Shown here piece by piece: positions 25,061-36,942 of a DNA stretch of 64,000 bases. Position numbers and translations under genes: made by a program. The DNA comes from Neelides folsomi (taxonomy: Eukaryota; Arthropoda; Collembola; Neelipleona; Neelidae): positions 614,074 to 678,073 of the forward strand of contig JAQGBZ010000003.1 in NCBI GenBank assembly GCA_034687125.1, given 5' to 3'. Under the pieces are notes generated by a model. It had not been told where the DNA came from. It saw only the letters and a list, made by a program, of their open reading frames with translations, and made no database searches. How positions within the stretch are numbered: position 1 is the first letter of the stretch; every line of letters begins with the position of its first letter.

Positions 25061-26380
25061 GGCTCGCGAAATTTATCAAAATTTAATTGTGGCCGAAGCT
25101 GCTAAAGGCAGAGAGGTCCGGACGAGCTTTATTCCCTCACCAAGATGAGCGACGAAAATGAGATTCCGGAGTCATCAAGACTTGCGTTCATTCGTCGGCC
25201 AAAAGGCGCACTCTTTGAATATGCCCGCCAGCCACCTAACATGAACGTGTTTTAAAGGGTGGTCGCAGAGGGAAAAATGAAGAAACAAGGTGTGTGGCCC
25301 TCTACTGCGCAGTTTACATCCTCCTTCGGCTTCTTCACGATATAAAAATATCAGCCAACTTGGTGCGGCCAATTTGATGCCGATTGCCGACCATAGGGAT
25401 ACATAGGCGGTTCAGCAGGGCTATGAGCTACGAGCACCCTTTCTATTCTTAATTAATTAGTAGACTGTTTTAGCTATTAATGGTAATGGCCATTATAGTC
25501 TATCAAATTAGGCGAATTAAAATGATGAATTAATGATGGTTAAATTGTACAAGATGGACAAGTACGACATGGTCGACGACATGATGAAATCCCTTTGTCG
25601 TTTTAAGCCACAACGTTCGAACGCGTTCCTTTATTTTTTCACATAGATTAAATTTTTTTAAATTTGCCATCACTTATATTGCACGATATTTGACTTGTTT
25701 ACTGTTTATGAATAAATATGAGTTGAATAATAATAAAATATTTATATTTACAAATTAAAATCATTAAACATAAAAAATATATAAGCGAAAAAAAGAATTA
25801 ATACAAAAAGCATTTTTTATATTATTTTTATTTGTATACATTGTACAATATTAGAAATATTTTATTGAATATAAATATTATATATTTCATACATATCGTA
25901 ATTATGCATTCAATTTTATATTTTTCATAATGATTTTTATTTACTGACTGAAAGGTCCAATCAATCGTCCAATTACAATGCTATGCTATGCTGATGCAAT
26001 GTAATTTTGTGAATGCATAGGAGTTTATGAGACACTTGATGAAGATGTCAGTGCGGGTTAAATCTAGGAAATTCAGACTTCTTCGTTAAAGTCTCACACT
26101 ACCCTCAATGAGAGCCTCAAGCACATGCCCCATCCCAAAGCATGGAGCGTTCATTCGGTTAATACCAATATGTTATTAACTGATTTATTAACTAAATTAA
26201 TATTGAGGTATTTAATACTAATAATTTTTTTCAGCAATAAATAAAATAATCAATTAAAAATAATATTAGTTAAATCATGTTAATAAAACACGTCATATAT
26301 TTATTAATAGTTGCATATTAATATATTGTTATAAATATTAATATATTAATACATTATCATAAATCATAACGATAATTATA
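25061..26380. other. Spacer upstream of the SWIM/AT-hook gene and downstream of the acid lipase
   Basis: The first 350 bases (to about 25,420) are G+C-richer and include CTGCGCAG, a short palindrome; this is the likely promoter of the minus-strand gene ending upstream of it. From 25,430 on the DNA is very AT-rich with no coding signal. A minus-strand frame at 25,175-25,372 is probably chance. Confidence 0.4.
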
Positions 26381-28436
26381 TTAACTATAATATTTGTTTA
26401 AAAAATCTACAACAAATCTTAACATTGGCTTAAAAACTATTCTGGGAGCAATAGTTGAAAGATAAAAATCAAAATGGTTCCACTCTTCAGGATAATTAAC
26501 TTTGGTCAGCTTCACCAGATTCGGGAGAATACTAGCCAAATACTCTACATCCTTTAAAAAAATAAAATGTTACAAAATATAGTGAATCACTTCAAAAAAT
26601 ATTTAATTTGGGATTTATCTTATTAAAAAATAAATATAAATAATTTCAAAGGGAAATACTACTAAAAAATAAAATTGTATAATGTTATTATTAAAATAAA
26701 ATACTAATTTTACTTTCGGATCAACAAGTCTGTCATTTTCTCCATAATAAATAGCCACTGGGCAAGTGACAAGAGAAATGTTATACATTGGAGGAATGTC
26801 TTTGCCATAGATCCTTCTATTCATATTAATGCCAAAATTGTATTGTCGAGGCATTTGAGCATGAGAAACTTTTGTGAGCTGAAGAGTTTGTAACAATGTT
26901 CGAACTGAACTTGGAGTAAATTTCACAAACCTACTAGCATCCTGTTATAAAAAGTTTGATAAAAATCATCAAATTTTGATACAACTTGAATTTTATGTAT
27001 TTGTATATTAGTGTAAAATAGGCAATTTAAAATATTAAAAAATTGTTATTTTACATCGTAAAATTTTTCAGGGCTATATCCAACAGTGTATTGTCTAACG
27101 GAGTCTGAAATGAATATTGTAAATGGCAATATCAAGTCAGTATAAAGACTAATGAAAGGAGTGATGAGCGGGTCAATCACTTCAAAAAATGGTGGAAATC
27201 TTCCATCAGGCATAAACGTAGTTAAAATGCTCCGAGCAAAAGGCTTCATTAAACATTTATTATTTGTTTGAATATTATTTATTATATTTATAATAAGATA
27301 ATAAATATTTATAAGATATTAAAACTAATATATTATGAATGAGTACCTCATCAAATATCGCACCAGCTTTTAATAAAGCTCCAGGTAATCCTATTTACAT
27401 ATCGTAATTAATTACTGATAAATTAATAATAAATTATAACTGCATCATTTAAATTTAAATTCAAAATTGAACCTAAAGTTCTAAAAGATTTACCTGTTGA
27501 ATTCCCTGAACTTATAGAAGGCGCAAATGCAAGGAATAGCCCAACCTTTGCATTATACTCTGGATTTGCTGCCATTCCCATAAGGAAAATAGGAGTGGAT
27601 TGGGAATAGCCCAAATAAACAAGTTTTTCAGTTCTCGTTGTCGACAAAATGTAGTCAATTAAAGCAGGAACATCATAAAACGCTTGTTCATCTAAACTAA
27701 ACCAAACAATGAAAACAATCGAGTTATTTAGACAAAACGCAATGTAGTCTTTAAAATACCCAAAGTTCCAATATCGTGATTCAGTATAAGAAAACTCAAC
27801 ATGAGTTTTCTCATAAGATGAATTGTATCCTCTGTAGTTTCCCAACCACACATCAAAGCCAGCTTTGTATGCTCGAATTCCTTTAAGAATTAAATTATTC
27901 ATTAATTATTCATTAAACATTAAATTTAAATGTGAGTTAAGAATGAGTTTATATGTATATGTATAGTAGATGGATAATTAAAACCCAAAGTATCTTCAAT
28001 ATCTCCTGTTTGATGTGGATGAACCCAATCATCATCATTCCCAAAAGACCCAGGAAGTAAAAGCATGGGCCATCTTCCATTTCCTCCAATTCTTATTAAA
28101 ATTAAATAATATCCATCTCTTGTAACCGTCACGTGTTTCTCTCCTCTGTATCCATATTTCTTCAAATATTCTATCTTCACTCATGTCGAATTGAGTCAAT
28201 AAGAAAAAGAATAAGGAAATGTTTAAAATTAAACTTTAATGTGTAAGGAAACGTGTGTAAAATCTTTCATGTTCCAAAAAATATTTTTTCCTCAATAATG
28301 AATGTTTACATACAATGGGAAGGTAAAAGTCTTCTCGGTCCAATGGCCTCGTAATTGTATAAGGTCGATTCACCTCAGCCGAAATGAACGTAAAATGAAA
28401 CGAGAAGAAAATAAAAGTTCTTACTATCCAATTCAT
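26381..28436 (-). CDS. Acid lipase (lysosomal acid lipase / lipase 3 family)
   Basis: Secreted or lysosomal alpha/beta-hydrolase that cleaves triglycerides and sterol esters. Eight exons in phase: 28436-28314, 28174-27985, 27880-27760, 27696-27494, 27390-27347, 27243-27055, 26941-26714, 26551-26381; 422 aa, close to the family norm of about 400. A signal peptide (MNWIVRTFIFFSFHFTFISA) starts it. Landmarks: KKYGYRGEKHVTVTRDGYYL, LLLPGSFGNDDDWV, AGFDVWLGNYRGYNSSYEKTH, the nucleophile elbow YLGYSQST (Ser176), YYGENDRLVDP (Asp about 360) and EWNHFDF (His392). The elbow is GYSQS, not the usual GxSxG, because Ser178 replaces the last Gly. Two acceptors (before exons 2 and 6) are poor in pyrimidines, so those borders are less sure. 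Confidence 0.88.
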
Positions 28437-29333
28437 CCTCTCTGTCTCTTTTCGAAGATCTTTTGTAAAATAAATCTTTAAATCCACAAATAAAACAAAT
28501 GAGCTACACCTTTGTCTAATACGTGTTTAGTAATTAGTTAATTAGTAATTTGATCATTAGACATACAATAATAATCAATATACAAAAATATTTAACGAGT
28601 TAACAGTATCTACCAAAAATCTTCACTAAGGATAAAATAGCTAAAATACGTAAATAAAAAATGCTGCCCCATTTTTGGAAAATAACGGTAAAATATTATT
28701 CATTTAATTTCATATTTAACTATCATTATCAAAATTATCGTCCCTGCAAAATAATGTAAGAATAACAGAATCTAGACTCAACAGGCATAATAGCTCATCA
28801 TTGCTCTATTCTATAACTCTATTCTTTATATTTATTGTTAGTATGATCATTTTTCATTCATTCCTTGTTTGTATTTTAAATAAAAGGTTGTAAAAGGTAG
28901 GAGAAAATTAACACCTCCATTAATATCAACAAATACCGTGTATTAAAAAGGAGTAAGAATAGCAAACGCAGTGATTTGGTGAAGAGTTGATAAAAAATTC
29001 CCATTGAAAGCCATTGGGTTTTAACAATGGGGTTTAAGAAGAGGAAGCGGATTAAAAAGCCTAACGTGTTCGTTTGTGCTCTCTAGACAGGAAGGAGGCG
29101 GTGTGGTGGGCGAGGTGTTAAAAAGAGTTTTGAGTGACAAATTGACACTTTCCCTAACTCCCCGACCCTCTTCTCCCCCGTCGTGCTGCGGAAGTGTAAG
29201 GATAGTAGTAAGGAGCTTGGAAGCATTGAACTCCTCCACCACTCCGTCCATTGTTGTCGGCCAAGGGCACGGAAATGACGACGGAGGAAGAGCAGGGTGA
29301 CGTTGAGGGAGTTGACCGTCAGTGCAGAAGAAG
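28437..29333. other. Divergent promoter region between the lipase and the cystine-knot ligand
   Basis: AT-rich up to about 29,060, then G+C-rich through the first exon of the plus-strand ligand gene. The G+C-rich part produces a 128-codon minus-strand frame (29,021-29,407) that overlaps the ligand's signal-peptide exon and has no family resemblance. Probably 5' UTR of the ligand gene. Confidence 0.4.
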
Positions 29334-30580
29334 ATGCAGCCCTCCACGTTCCTTCTCATCCTCTGCTCCGCTTCTTCTTCCGCTATCCAAAGGAAGCTCC
29401 GATACATCTCCGGAGACGCCCTCCAAGATCCCTTAGCAAACGGCCCAGATGGAAATTCTTACCCATGGTATAACTATACGTTAATTAATATTTTTTATAT
29501 ATTTCATACTTTTACTTCAGCTGCTAATTTTTTATAATTTTTTTTGAGATATTTTTTCGTTATATACATGAAATTATTGAAAAATAAAATTATTTTAAGT
29601 AATATTATTATTGTGAGAATAATGTATGAATTTATCAAAAAATTATCGATAAATGTATTTTAACCGTATAATTATATTAAATAGTATAATAAAGTATAAG
29701 GTAATTCAACAATTCAAGTAACAGTTATAAATTCAATTGCTGTGTAATAAAAGGGAAGCAGCATCGAAGATAGCAACCAAACAACGAATCCCACGCACAT
29801 TGTATTTTGGTGATACTGAAGGAGCTGGAGAGCCGAAACTTTTGTCGCCCGCAGAGACCCGAAATCTCCTTTTGTCCTCTGTCGAAGGTCACAGTCGGGT
29901 TGAAAGGGAGGCAAAGGACAGTGGAGATGTTGGCGAGGGCTGCGTCCCATCACGCCTCTGTCCCTCCTCATACAATACCACGGCTCCGTTGTACGGGATT
30001 TCCCTCACTTCCGGCAAACCCGTCACCATTGTGCAAAAGTTTCCGGATTTACTTCAACAAGTTGTTTTCCAAGTTTGCAAGTAAGATCTAATTTTTCATT
30101 CATTTTACATTAATACAATATACATTAATGTACAATGTAAATGTATGAAAATTTCTTAATTGCATGCTTTTATTATTTTATTCTTTTTACAAAAATGGTA
30201 TTATGATATTATTTGATATATTTTTTATTGTTAAAACTTTTCTTTTATGATTTTTATCATGTTATTTTGACGAGATTAAACTTTAAATTATATTTTGTCC
30301 ATTTAAAGGAGTAGCACTTGCGAGGTGATCCATGGGGAATGTGTCCAAACGTACCTGCCCTATCTCTTCCTCGTCATTCCTCTCGGTCCCGTCACGCTCA
30401 CAGGTTCGACTCATTAGAGACTTTCCTTCTTCTTTCAGCTGAGGAGTCATAATGTTTGAACGTGTGTGATTAGGACAAGACTACGTGCTCGTGGAGTCAG
30501 GATGCGTCTGTAGACCAAAATACGCGAGAACTCACGATGAACCTCCGCCGCTTCCGTTCATACAACCCATACAGAACTGA
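29334..30580 (+). CDS. Secreted cystine-knot ligand, Trunk/Spaetzle-like
   Basis: Four exons in phase: 29334-29467, 29754-30080, 30309-30403, 30474-30580; 220 aa. A hydrophobic leader (STFLLILCSASSSA) is followed by a variable pro-region containing dibasic sites. The conserved C-terminus reads PDLLQQVVFQVCKSSTCEV, HGECVQTYLPYLFLVIPLG, then GQDYVLVESGCVCRPKYA, with cysteines spaced C-x4-C-x6-C and a final C-x-C, like the growth-factor domain of the Spaetzle/Trunk group. Members of the group are released by proteolysis and activate Toll or Torso-type receptors; which of these applies here is not settled. AATAAA lies at 30,642. I am confident of a secreted cystine-knot factor, less so of the subfamily. 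Confidence 0.75.
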
Positions 30581-31399
30581 CACCACCAAGATACTCATTT
30601 AATTTATGTATTTATTTATATGTATCATCAACGAATTGTATAATAAAAGTGATGTTTGTAAAGTTATTATCATACTCTATATACCTATTAAATATACATG
30701 AAAATACATAGAATCTCGAGGAAGAATAAACATTCATTATTAACATTAAGTAGTTGATATTCAAACGTGGCATATTTTGTTTGCGTTTGGATCCATTTTC
30801 CTGAAAGCTAAATATTTGTAAGTTGGAAATGTCAACTCACTCAATGCCAGAAATGTTTATGAATGAATGTTAAATTAGTTGTCAAAATATCTCTCATCAT
30901 TTCACATATTCATAGATAAATTTTCATCGAGTATACTTATACAAAAAATATATGTATTTTTGCAAAGGGTAAAAATCGACGTTTTAAAATAAAGTAAAAA
31001 TGTTAAATAAATAAAAATTCATCGAATTATAGAATATAGATTATATGTAGGCTTTCAAAAACCTACTTCAAAAACCTATGACTGATTTTTGTCCAATGTT
31101 GTATTAAGGATTGATGAAATATATGTGATTTTGAATTGAGCTTCGAATGGTCTTTTATACCCAAAGCCATTTGTGGCTTAAAATAAGAAAAGCCCGATTT
31201 CTCATTTTCTTTGTTTTCTCTTATGGCCATGAATAACAAAAGTTAGAGAAATGATTAATGATTTTAGATGATTTTAGGTTCCAAAATTCTTTCAACAGAT
31301 CAAAGAATCTCTATAGGAAGAACTGTCTAATATCGACTTCTATAATTTCCAGTAAAATTTTTGCTATATCTTATTTATACCTAGAGTTAAGATAATGTA
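30581..31399. other. AT-rich spacer, no gene seen
   Basis: 3' UTR of the cystine-knot gene followed by AT-rich DNA. No frame of interest. Confidence 0.4.
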
Positions 31400-33953
31400 A
31401 TGATATTTGAAATTGATTGTAATCCATCCTTGGTAAACCCTAAAAATAAAATAGAATTTTCTAATTTTTGGATTGTGGATATCGATGATGTGTATAACCG
31501 GATAGGAAATTTCGGTTGCGGTCAAAGAATATATTATTTCGGAATTTCTCTTTATTCCGTCTACGTTGGCATCATTTTAGTACAAATCGTCTTCATTGGT
31601 GTGGTTTTGAATTGAGATGGTCCTTAATGTCAACTAATAAAATCATTTTTAATCAGTCCAGCCACCCAACTTCGCATGTGTGTCAAGCAGAAATGGGAAA
31701 AACGTGACGACCAACTCATGCCCAAACAATGAAATTGGCGAATGCAACGTCGAAATAGAATTCAATCCACCAAGCACTTTCGCCGCAGAGGTGAGAGTCA
31801 AAAACCTCATTAAATTTTAACTATCATTTAACCCTGTTAATTACATTCATTTTCATTACTTATTACTTCACATGAATTATTCAAAATGACCTCATTCTAA
31901 TATATCGTATTAAAATAGCGACTCATATTTTTCAGTGGAAATTGATTTGCTCAGAAAAAGTAAAAGTGCGTTATGCTCAAGCAGTGAATTTTTTTCACCT
32001 CGTTTGTAAATTTCATTCATAAACATTATGATTAATTTCAATAAGATTTTTTAGTGAAATTGGAATAATTTTATTTAGACTCTTGGTTGTGAATTGATTG
32101 GATCGTGTCATAGAGGAATAGCTGGAAATATATTTCAAGTATTTACCAATATAGTATTTGGTATTGTATTTAATTAATTAAAATAGAATATTTTATGAGT
32201 AAACTGATGGATTATTAATTCATAAATAGGCAGCTTTTGCAGTAGGGATTATGATCTTAAGTTTCCTAGCTTGGGCCATTGACGATTGGCGAATGCTCTC
32301 CATTGTGACTTTTGCTTTTGGAGTCATTTTACTCCCAATTGGATGGTAAGAGAGAAGAGTACAACATTATACTTACCTAAAGATAAAATATAATGAATGC
32401 TTTTGGCTTATTGTTAGAATGAAGCTAAAAGTAATGGTTAAGAATCAAATTAAAATTGTCAGCAGAGATTATTTAAATAGGTGCTTAAAATGCTACATGT
32501 AGTTATTTGCCCGAGTCTCCGCGTTGGCTTTTAACACAAGGAAAACCGGACCGAGCTGTGCAAATCCTCAAGTCAATTGCCAAAAAGAATGGCAGGCTCA
32601 AAAATTTCCCAGAAGAACTCTCCGATTCTGCCAGTCTCCTTAATACTTCCATTTTACATAAGAAAAGACAGACCATTTTGCTCGTTTTTCAGGGGAAGAA
32701 ACCAGCTATTTATACTTTAGTTCAAATCTACTCTTGGTATTATAACAATTTACGATATTTTTTACAATACTTATTATTAAATTGATCTAATCATTGTAAA
32801 ATGCAAAAAATATTTAATAATTTACCTTTACTTATTTTGACAGGTTTGTTCATAGTGTCATTTATTACGGCTTAACCTATGGAATTGGCTTATACGCTTC
32901 GAGTTTGTACCTCAATACAATGATTTCAGGACTTATTGAACTTCCTTCTTATGTCGTAGCTGCTTTTTTAATCACTGTTTAATATAAATAAATAAGAATA
33001 AGAATTATCATTTTAAACTATTTTAATTTAAACCTTAAAATTTTAATCTTGAGAAAAAATTTAACATTCAATTGTACGATTTTGCGTTTATTAAGTAATT
33101 TAATTGCTTTATAAATTCCTGTTTATTATGGATTTTGTTAAATTAGAATTGGGCGAAGGATTGCCCTCTTCCTCTTTATGCTTTTAGCCGGAGTTTCATC
33201 AACACTTGTGTTTCTTCTCCAAGACATTCCTTGGACTACTGAGCCTTTGGCCTTTGTTGGGAAATTTGCCATTTCCGCAAGCTATTCGATCATTTATATT
33301 CACTCGACAGAGATTTATCCAACAGTTATGAGAAATAGCGGACTCGGTCTTTGCAATGGTTGTTATAAAATTGGAGCCCTTTCCTCACCATTTATTAATT
33401 ATCTTGTAACAAATGAAAATATAAATGCATTATTTATCCGTTTCTATTTCTATTAAGTATTTCAATTCTTTTTATGAAATCCTTGCTACTGTATCTGTAT
33501 TTATTACTTTTATAAATACTTATAACATTTTAATATCTCTTACTAAATAACTTTAAGTTGGGTTATAATTATTGAATTTGGTTTTGATATACATAAAATT
33601 TTTAAATAGGAGACCTATACGCCTATGATCCATTTCACAATATACGGTGCATTGGCGATAACTTCAGGACTGTTAAATCTCTATTTACCAGAAACTCTCA
33701 ATAAGCATTTGCCAGAAGTATTGGAAAACTCTTCTTCGGAAGATGAGAGTGAAGATATGGACACCGACGAAACGTATTTTTTATATTTTTAGAAATATTA
33801 TTTACAAGTCAATTATGTCGTCGAATTTTAATTACATGTAAATAAAATATGTATGTGATTTGACATTTTAGAATTTTTGAACGAATGACAAATCTAAACC
33901 CTTCAGTTGATCCAATGATGTCCATCATCACACCCAGTGGTCTTAATTCATAA
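31400..33953 (+). pseudogene. SLC22-type organic ion transporter lacking helices 2-3 (probable pseudogene)
   Basis: Clear major-facilitator protein of the organic cation/anion transporter group. Exons: 31400-31598, 31657-31790, 31936-32001, 32079-32160, 32234-32345, 32503-32736, 32844-32976, 33147-33405, 33610-33773, 33872-33953. Recognisable in order: N-terminal DVYNRIGNFGCGQRI, a Cys-containing extracellular loop, AAEWKLICSEKV, then directly CHRGIAGNIFQVF, DDWRMLS, YLPESPRWLL, IGRRIALFLF, STEIYPTVMRNSGLG and a last helix with LYLPETLNKHLPE. Family members have about 70 residues (helices 2-3 with the RxGR loop) between the loop and the RGIAGN block; here only a 77-base intron separates them. 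A second problem is the junction 32976/33147, where no donor gives the phase the next exon needs. The other junctions are intact, so decay is recent or assembly lost an exon. Confidence 0.68.
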
Positions 33954-34350
33954 ATTTAATATTTACCATATATTGTGAGTCCGATAAATTATAATGACTG
34001 AAATATTTATTGAATACATATTTTTAAACTATCGTACATTGAGTACACCCTTTCAATGCAATATTATATAAAATTTATTTAATAAATGTAAAATATTAAT
34101 CAACAACTTGTGCTCTAGTTCCATTATTGATTCACAATTATAATGTATTATAACTTCGTATGTTTTAAGCCATTATGTTTACAACGCAGAAATGGAGGTT
34201 AAATAGAAAGAAATTGACAAATAGAAAGTAGGTTCATGCTAAACATATTAGTAAATGTAATTGATAAACATTTCTTTAATTAAAATAAATTCTATAAGCC
34301 CTTTAACTCTCATTAAGTCTTTAAATAATTTTATAGCCGTCGTTTATCTT
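33954..34350. other. Short AT-rich spacer
   Basis: Probable 3' UTR of the SLC22-like gene and promoter/5' UTR of the next transcription unit. No coding signal. Confidence 0.4.
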
Positions 34351-34458
34351 ATGACGACTTCTGATGCAGAATATATGAGTTTAGTAATTGGAATTTTATT
34401 TCTTGTCGTTGTCATTTTCATAATAACTTTCTGTTCTGAAATTTTGCTCGAATCATAA
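34351..34458 (+). CDS. Candidate 35-aa single-pass membrane micro-protein (upstream ORF)
   Basis: Uninterrupted 35-codon frame: short acidic lead MTTSDAEYMS, then a very hydrophobic stretch of about 18 residues (LVIGILFLVVVIFIITF) and a CSEILLES tail. It ends 12 bases before the start codon of the secreted protein gene that follows, so both would sit on one mRNA. Composition and length resemble transmembrane micropeptides such as the sarcolamban group, but no sequence match is claimed. It may instead be a regulatory uORF or chance in AT-rich DNA. Confidence 0.35.
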   Translation: MTTSDAEYMSLVIGILFLVVVIFIITFCSEILLES

Positions 34459-34470
34459 ATATTTTCAACA

Positions 34471-35263
34471 ATGGTAAGAAATCTTATTGACTTGATTTAT
34501 CAACTACTTATTTAATTTGAGTGATTATTAAGGTTTTAATAATTTATTTAAAACACAGAACAAGATTTGTCTTAAAACAGTCATTTTCCTTTTTCTCCTC
34601 AAATATTCTTATTGTTATATCGAGAAAATCGAAATGGAAGAAAATGACGACCAAGGCGATCACATTCTTCTCAAACGTTCCCTTCGAGGAAGAGTGAACC
34701 GGGAAAATGCTTCCCAGTTGATCGGAGTTGGCGGGAGATTCGGAGCTTTATACAAATCAATATGGAAGCGAACATTAATCGCCATCGACTTGTGCATTCC
34801 CTATTCTTACTACAAGTTGTCTCCTGATGGGAATATGACCGGTCTGGACATGCGAAACATGGGAGCCATCACTATTCGTCCGAGGTCAGAAAAAGAAAAA
34901 AGAGATGAAAATCGAAGAAAGATTTTAAGGCTCATGAAGTCAAGGATGAGAGCTGGAGATCATTTTAAAGCCGTTTCATTGAGTTTGGAATTATACAGAG
35001 ATGATCGATCAGGCGAAATTTACAATGATTTGAAAGAAGGTCTCGTCATGAGGTTGCAAATTGATGTGGCAAATCGACTGATTTCAACAAGTAACATGCA
35101 TGAACTTTTTGAGAGATTCGAATTAAGGAAGTTCAAACCAGTCCCTTTTAGTGAACTCAGACGTGACGCCATGCTGTTTTCACAAAATGACATTACTGTT
35201 TATCGGAAATTGATGAAAGATTTATATGATAAGAACTTGAAACAAAAATCTATTGCAATATAA
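34471..35263 (+). CDS. Unrecognised secreted protein with an ATG-only first coding exon
   Basis: The first coding exon is just the ATG at 34471-34473, followed at once by a GTAAG donor; exon 2 runs 34559-35263. Splicing gives MNKICLKTVIFLFLLKYSYC as leader, a convincing signal peptide, and 235 aa in total. Without splicing the first in-frame ATG is 34634, which would lose the leader. The mature part is charged and helical, without cysteines, with dibasic sites (LLKRSLRGR, EKEKRDENRRK) and a C-terminal portion rich in Phe/Lys/Arg (ELRKFKPVPFSELRRD). I do not recognise the family. A prohormone or a secreted structural/regulatory protein would fit. Confidence 0.7.
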
Positions 35264-35654
35264 TACTGTTTACTAATAATTTAAATTAAAGTCGATTAAG
35301 ACTGGAGTTAAAGTGAATAACATGTTAAAGTGAAGGAAGTCAAATATGTATTTGTCAGCAATTTTTTCTTAAATAATATTTTGTTCTATTCTAATTAAAT
35401 TAAATAATCTAATCCTAATTAACTAACTATAACATAGATAACATGTTAGCTAAATAAAATAATGTGTTATATAATTTATAAATGATAAAGATAATTACAT
35501 AATAGGTGTTTAACAAGAATATTACAATGTTTATATATTTTTATATTGTTTAATTATGTGATTAATTTATGAATTTTATTTTGATAAGAAAATTGACCAA
35601 ACTTTTCAGTATCCTTCTTTAAGTAATTTATTATTCAAACATTGCAATTGTAAC
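35264..35654. other. Convergent 3' spacer
   Basis: AT-rich DNA between two converging genes; nothing beyond probable 3' UTRs. Confidence 0.4.
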
Positions 35655-36942
35655 TTAATATTTCATTCTGAGTTTATGAAAGTAACGAGATAAAGAAGGT
35701 CTGCCATTCCCATTAAGGTTTGGTGGAAATTGTGGGCGATTGCCATTTGGATTGTAGATGTCACCAGGAGGTCGATTTGGATTTACATTACCACCATTTG
35801 GAGGGAAATTATTGTTGGGAACATTCGGATTTTGATTCGGGATATTTGGATTTGAATTAACAGGAGTGGGTTGCATGGGAGGAACCCCATTAGGATTTTG
35901 TATGTTTGGATTTTGATTCGGAATATTTTGATTTGGGTTATTTGGGAAATTAGGGTTTTGTTGATTCTGATTAGGAATATTTGGATTATTGGGGTTCTGA
36001 TTAGGAAAATTAGGATTGTTAGAAGGCAAGTTTGGATTCATTTGCATAGATGGATTTTGATTGTTTGGGATATTTGGATTTTGATTAGGAAAATTTGGAT
36101 CTTGCATTTGTATTGGCACATTGGGATTTTGATTAGGAAAATTAGGGTCTTGCATTTGTATTGGCATATTGGGATTTTGGTTATTAGGAAGGGATGGATT
36201 TTGATTATTTGCTGGTAAATTCGGATTTTGATTGTTGGGAATATTTGGAATTGGATTTGGCATATTATTTTGCATCGTTGACTGATCCATATTATCAGGT
36301 AGTTCGTATTCTGTAGTTAACGTTATGTCAAGCGGGGGAGTTGATTCTGTTGATGTCGTTAATGTTATCTCAGTTGTGTCGCTCGTTGAATCAGAACCAG
36401 TAGTTGTTTCTGTTGAAGAAGTCGAGGTTTCTTGAGTCGGAGAGTTCTGTGTTATTGTTGTTGCATCCGGACGTTTTGTTGTACTTGTGGTGGTAGTATG
36501 AACAATTGGACCTTGATTAAAAAATATGTATAAAATGGAATTAATCTACAAAATTCAAACTACTTTTGAACTACTATAAATAATTGTGGTATTTGCAAAT
36601 TGTTATAAAAATGTGTTTAAATGGTAATTTAAAAAATTTAACTCACGATTTTGATAAGTTGGCTTAAATTTTTGCCACACATTCAAAGCAATTCTTCCAA
36701 GAGGATCTGTAAAATTAAAATGGAAAGAATTATGCTAAATGAATTCTTTCTTTATAATGATTTTTTAAACATAATATTGTATAATGGTTAAGAAAAGAAC
36801 TACCGAATGGATTCAAGTAAATCCCAAATAATTGACCATTTCTTGCATCTCTAATAGACAAATTGTCATTGGGAGGAGGATGAAAATAATGGGAAGAGGC
36901 GTCAGACAAGAAAATGAATAACAAAACAAAAATGATCTTCAT
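35655..36942 (-). CDS. Secreted Asn/Pro/Gln-rich repeat protein with Thr-rich domain
   Basis: Three exons in phase: 36942-36804, 36706-36647, 36511-35655; 351 aa. Signal peptide MKIIFVLLFIFLSDASS, a short conserved-looking start (DNLSIRDARNGQLFGIYLNP, then DPLGRIALNVWQKFKP), a Thr/Ser-rich segment of about 75 residues likely to be O-glycosylated, and about 180 residues of degenerate repeats built on QNPNxPN with inserted MPIQMQDPNFP units. The tail is Gly/Asn/Arg-rich. Low-complexity design and secretion suggest an extracellular matrix, cuticle, silk, cement or mucin-like role; the first 60 residues are the part most likely to reveal homologues. The neighbouring secreted gene at 34,471 converges on it. 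Confidence 0.85.

Noticed and set aside
29021-29407. 128-codon minus-strand frame
   Set aside because: It overlaps the signal-peptide exon of the cystine-knot gene in a G+C-rich stretch and resembles no family.
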